From Vibrio maritimus (GTDB lineage: Bacteria > Pseudomonadota > Gammaproteobacteria > Enterobacterales > Vibrionaceae): DNA of 64,000 bases. Shown in pieces: positions 61,110 through 64,000 of the stretch. The translations under genes were made by a program, and so were the position numbers. Every line of letters starts with the position of its first letter. The first letter of the stretch is position 1. The stretch lies in contig NZ_CP090438.1 of the NCBI RefSeq assembly GCF_021441885.1, forward strand, positions 558,001 through 622,000, given 5' to 3'. Under the pieces are notes generated by a model that saw nothing but the letters and a program-made list of their open reading frames with translations, was not told where the DNA came from and searched no databases.

Positions 61110-62447
61110 ATGTCACAACGACGTTATTTTGGTACCGACGGTGTTCGTGGAAAAGTGGGTCAATACCCAATTACACCTGACTTTGTACTTAAACTAGGCT
61201 GGGCTGCAGGTCGTGTTCTTGCAAAGCAAGGCACAAAAAAAGTGATCATCGGTAAAGACACGCGAATCTCTGGCTATATGTTGGAATCGGCTCTAGAGGC
61301 GGGTCTTTCTGCTGCGGGTTTAAAAGCCATCTTTACTGGTCCATTGCCAACTCCTGCTGTGGCTTATCTAACGCAGACTTTCCGCGCGGAAGCTGGTATC
61401 GTTATTTCAGCTTCGCATAACCCATATTATGACAACGGCATTAAGTTCTTCTCTTCTGAGGGAACGAAACTTCCGGACTCAATTGAGCTAGCGATTGAAG
61501 AAGAGCTGGATAAAGAGATTGAGTGTGTTGAATCGGCTGAGCTTGGTAAAGCAAGTCGTTTGACCGATGCTGCGGGTCGTTATATCGAGTTTTGTAAGAG
61601 CACCTTCCCACACGATTTGAGCCTAGCAGGTCTAAAAATTGTTATCGATTGTGCTCATGGTGCCACTTATAAGATTGCACCTTCAGTATTTAAAGAGCTT
61701 GGCGCTGAGCTAATTTCTATTGGTGTTGACCCAGATGGTACCAACATTAACGCTGAAGTGGGTGCCACGGACGTACGAGCTCTACAAGCAAAAGTGGTTG
61801 AAGAAAAAGCCGACCTTGGCCTTGCTTTTGATGGTGATGGCGACCGCATCATCATGGTCGATCACCTAGGTAACAAAGTGGATGGCGACCAAATTGCTTA
61901 CATTATCGCCCGTGACGCTCTACGTCGTGGTGAGCTAAAAGGTGGTGTTGTCGGTACTCTAATGACCAACCTAGGTATGGAAAATGGTCTTAAGCAACTT
62001 GGAATCCCATTCGTTCGCGCAGCCGTTGGTGACCGCTATGTCATGGAACAATTGCTTGAGCGTGACTGGCGTATCGGTGCAGAAAACTCAGGTCACGTTA
62101 TCCTGCTTGATAAAGTCACGACGGGTGATGCTATCGTGGCTGCGCTGCAAGTGCTTGCTTCTGTGATTGGTGCGAAGATGTCGCTCAATGAACTCGCAAG
62201 TGGCATGACGCTATACCCACAAGTGCTGATTAACGTGCGTTTCAGTGGCGATGCAAACCCGCTAGAAGCAGAAGCTGTAAAACAGGCGGTAGCGAAAGCG
62301 GAAGCGGATCTTGGCGATAAAGGTCGTGTCCTACTTCGCAAATCGGGCACAGAGCCACTGCTGCGTGTCATGGTTGAAGGCGAGGATGACGCGCTAGTGA
62401 ATCAGTCAGCACAGTACATTGCTGATATCGTAAAAGAAAACTGCTAA
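61110..62447 (+). CDS. glmM: Phosphoglucosamine mutase
   Basis: Converts glucosamine-6-P to glucosamine-1-P for UDP-GlcNAc. 445 residues. The active phospho-Ser is in ISASHNPYYDNG near 102, the metal loop DGDGDR near 242, the sugar loop GAENSGH near 325 and the phosphate loop RKSGTEPLLRVM near 410. ATG behind AAGGAAATAGA, 19 bp after folP. Confidence 0.96.
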   Translation: MSQRRYFGTDGVRGKVGQYPITPDFVLKLGWAAGRVLAKQGTKKVIIGKDTRISGYMLESALEAGLSAAGLKAIFTGPLPTPAVAYLTQTFRAEAGIVISASHNPYYDNGIKFFSSEGTKLPDSIELAIEEELDKEIECVESAELGKASRLTDAAGRYIEFCKSTFPHDLSLAGLKIVIDCAHGATYKIAPSVFKELGAELISIGVDPDGTNINAEVGATDVRALQAKVVEEKADLGLAFDGDGDRIIMVDHLGNKVDGDQIAYIIARDALRRGELKGGVVGTLMTNLGMENGLKQLGIPFVRAAVGDRYVMEQLLERDWRIGAENSGHVILLDKVTTGDAIVAALQVLASVIGAKMSLNELASGMTLYPQVLINVRFSGDANPLEAEAVKQAVAKAEADLGDKGRVLLRKSGTEPLLRVMVEGEDDALVNQSAQYIADIVKENC

Positions 62448-62466
62448 ATAGAGACTATTTAGCATG

Positions 62467-62508
62467 AGCAAGAACCAAATTAGTTCTTTTGGTTCTTGCT
62501 TATTTTTT
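62467..62508 (+). terminator. glmM terminator
   Basis: A 13-bp stem AGCAAGAACCAAA / TTTGGTTCTTGCT (62467-62479 and 62488-62500), T-rich tail. Confidence 0.92.
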
Positions 62509-62726
62509 ATATGATTACTCGCTTATTCTTATCGGTAATTGTTCTTTTGCCCTTTTTTTGAGCGTTCGGTTGCTCGGCGAAAGATTTTTGTCATTTTTCT
62601 CTTGTCAGTCAGTGCGGCATTCGCTAGTATTGCCACCGCCTTCGCTTAGGAGGTCATAGCCAGGTTTTCAGTGCGTACAGCAAGGAAAGCGGCGCTGGCT
62701 CAACAATTAGGAACATAGGTGGACAC

Positions 62727-63062
62727 ATGATTCAAGTTCTACTTGTGATTTACCTGTTGGCTGCGCTTGGTGTTATTGGCCTAGTGTTGATTCAACAAGG
62801 TAAAGGCGCAGATATGGGAGCCTCATTCGGTGCTGGCGCTTCAAACACAGTGTTTGGTGCTAGTGGCTCAGGAAATTTCCTAACCCGAATGACTGCAATT
62901 TTTGCAATCGTATTTTTTGTTATCAGCTTAGTACTTGGCAACATGTACACTCACAAAGGTGAGTCTCAATGGGTTGACCCTACTCAAGGTCAAGTGATTG
63001 AGCAAGCAGCTGATGCAGCGAGTGATGTTCCAGCTGAAAACAGCGACGAGATCCCTCAATAA
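62727..63062 (+). CDS. secG: Preprotein translocase subunit SecG
   Basis: 111 residues with two transmembrane helices (about 3-22 and 52-72), joined by a loop with the QQGKGADMGASFGAGAS signature and followed by an acidic C-terminal tail. ATG behind AGGTGGACAC. The secG-leuU-metY-rimP order is that of E. coli. Confidence 0.94.
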   Translation: MIQVLLVIYLLAALGVIGLVLIQQGKGADMGASFGAGASNTVFGASGSGNFLTRMTAIFAIVFFVISLVLGNMYTHKGESQWVDPTQGQVIEQAADAASDVPAENSDEIPQ

Positions 63063-63096
63063 GTTGATTGATTCTAACGAATCGAAAAGCTTAGAT

Positions 63097-63180
63097 GCCG
63101 AGATGGTGAAATTGGTAGACACGCTAGCATGAGGTGCTAGTGCCTTTGGTGTGAGGGTTCGAGTCCCTCTCTCGGCACCA
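63097..63180 (+). tRNA. leuU: tRNA-Leu (anticodon GAG)
   Basis: Acceptor GCCGAGA / TCTCGGC, D-loop TGGTAGAC, anticodon stem GCTAG... with GAG at 63131-63133, variable arm, T-loop GGTTCGAGTCC and encoded CCA at 63178-63180. 84 nt with the long class II variable arm. Same position as E. coli leuU. Confidence 0.95.
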
Positions 63181-63235
63181 TTATTTATAAACTTGTAATA
63201 CAGGTGGTTGAGCGTATAATGCTCAGCACGTCGGA

Positions 63236-63312
<77 letters not shown>

Positions 63313-63432
63313 ATACTTTCTAAGTGTTGATGGATTGCAAGTTTAGCAGTGTGAAAAAATCACTGCACATCGAGGAAACACCAACTATCTTTTTAGGGTG
63401 TTATTTTTTCTCGATGATCAGGGTCCAGCAAC

Positions 63433-63459
63433 AAAAAACCCCGACTATCGGGGTTTTTT
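63433..63459 (+). terminator. Hairpin between tRNA-fMet and rimP
   Basis: AAAAAACCCCGA, CTA, TCGGGGTTTTTT. It terminates the tRNA transcript or attenuates read-through into rimP. Confidence 0.88.
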
Positions 63460-63548
63460 GTTATTTGCGCTTTTTAAAAGGCTGCAAATACAAGTGCTTG
63501 GAATTTAAATTGGGCTATATGCCCTTTTTTTGTTTCTGGAGTGGTTAA

Positions 63549-64000
63549 ATGACTGGTTTAGAAAGACAACTTACAGAATTGCTCGAAGCGCCTGTTGAGG
63601 CAATCGGCTACGAGCTTGTTGGTTTAGAGTTCATCCGTGCAGGTGAGCATTCTACCCTTCGAATCTATATCGACCATGAAGATGGTATTACTGTTGATGC
63701 TTGCGCAGAAGTAAGTCATCAAGTAAGTGCAGTAATGGATGTCGAAGACCCAATTACGGTGGCTTATAACCTAGAGGTGTCTTCACCAGGCCTAGAAAGA
63801 CCACTTTTCAAAGCAGCACATTACCAACAATTTATTGGTCACGAGGTCAGCATCGTTCTAAAAATGGCTGTCGGAAACCGTCGCAAATGGAAAGGTGTCA
63901 TCCAATCTATTGAAGGCGAGACAGTGACCATCCTTGCTGATGGTAACGAAGAAGAAATGGCGCTAAGCAACATTTCAAAAGCTAACCTTATCCCTAAATT
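63549..64000 (+). CDS. rimP: Ribosome maturation factor RimP (3' end at window edge)
   Basis: Needed for 30S assembly. About 150 residues are visible, and the frame reaches ...SKANLIPKF at the right edge, where family members end within a residue or two. Signatures: GYELVGLEFIRAG near 20 and NLEVSSPGLERPLF near 76, then a C-terminal Sm-like domain. ATG 63549 behind GGAGTGG. nusA and infB should follow outside the window. Confidence 0.94.
   Translation, partial: MTGLERQLTELLEAPVEAIGYELVGLEFIRAGEHSTLRIYIDHEDGITVDACAEVSHQVSAVMDVEDPITVAYNLEVSSPGLERPLFKAAHYQQFIGHEVSIVLKMAVGNRRKWKGVIQSIEGETVTILADGNEEEMALSNISKANLIPK

Noticed and set aside
63324..63548. 74-residue ORF between tRNA-fMet and rimP
   Set aside because: It reads through a strong terminator hairpin, has odd composition, and lacks a ribosome binding site.

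Overview
The window looks like a chromosome 1 segment of a Vibrio (Vibrionaceae). Evidence: a VpsR-type regulator directly downstream of lysS, HlyU next to rpsT, the five-gene TonB2/TtpC iron-energy cluster, an NptA phosphate transporter divergent from nhaR, a Vibrio-type ThyA, and moderate GC with very AT-rich intergenic regions. It is almost wholly core genome. I see no insertion sequence, prophage, integron array or CRISPR array.

Layout. 0-9.9 kb: end of an unknown gene, leuO, a long-chain acyl-CoA ligase, an M23 endopeptidase facing tyrS, the anaerobic radical spare part grcA, nfo and ung (base-excision repair) with a His-rich 40-residue ORF between them, and a hemerythrin protein. 10-15.4 kb: a tightly coupled minus-strand TonB2 operon (DUF3450, ttpC, exbB2, exbD2, tonB2, TPR) behind a Fur-like site, then a DUF3545 gene. 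15.4-22.9 kb: alanine/glycine symporter with a structured leader, yaaA, srmB, trmN6, brnQ, fldB. 23-30.9 kb: xerD-dsbC-recJ-prfB-lysS, then vpsR; prfB has the classic programmed +1 frameshift. 31-34 kb: two small-protein genes, tas, a DUF6482-like gene and mutH. 34.6-39.9 kb: rppH-ptsP-tauE-lgt-thyA. 40-45.3 kb: SDR, two low-complexity envelope proteins, nptA, nhaR, hlyU, rpsT. 45.5-53.2 kb: murJ-ribF-ileS-lspA-fkpB-ispH. 53.2-64 kb: a short MgtE-like transporter with an attenuator-like leader, dacB, greA, yhbY, rlmE-ftsH-folP-glmM-secG, tRNA-Leu(GAG), tRNA-fMet and rimP, which runs off the window.

The most unusual signals are non-coding. (1) The mutH-rppH intergenic region has four DnaA-box matches and a dense cluster of GATC sites, an origin- or titration-site-like composition next to the gene for the GATC endonuclease. 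(2) Upstream of the CBS-less MgtE-like gene lie a hairpin followed by T6, a 14-codon Pro/acidic leader ORF with a good ribosome binding site, mutually exclusive CTACC/GGTAG pairing segments, and a G-poor pyrimidine-rich stretch; this resembles Mg2+-responsive leader-peptide attenuation. (3) A 13-codon leader ORF with a preceding 7-bp hairpin sits before the alanine/glycine symporter. (4) DsbC carries a lipobox in place of an ordinary signal peptide. (5) An unannotated His-rich small protein lies between nfo and ung.

All functional assignments come from recognising protein motifs and gene order by eye. Coordinates of start codons were adjusted where conserved N-termini or Shine-Dalgarno sequences favour a site other than the longest reading frame.
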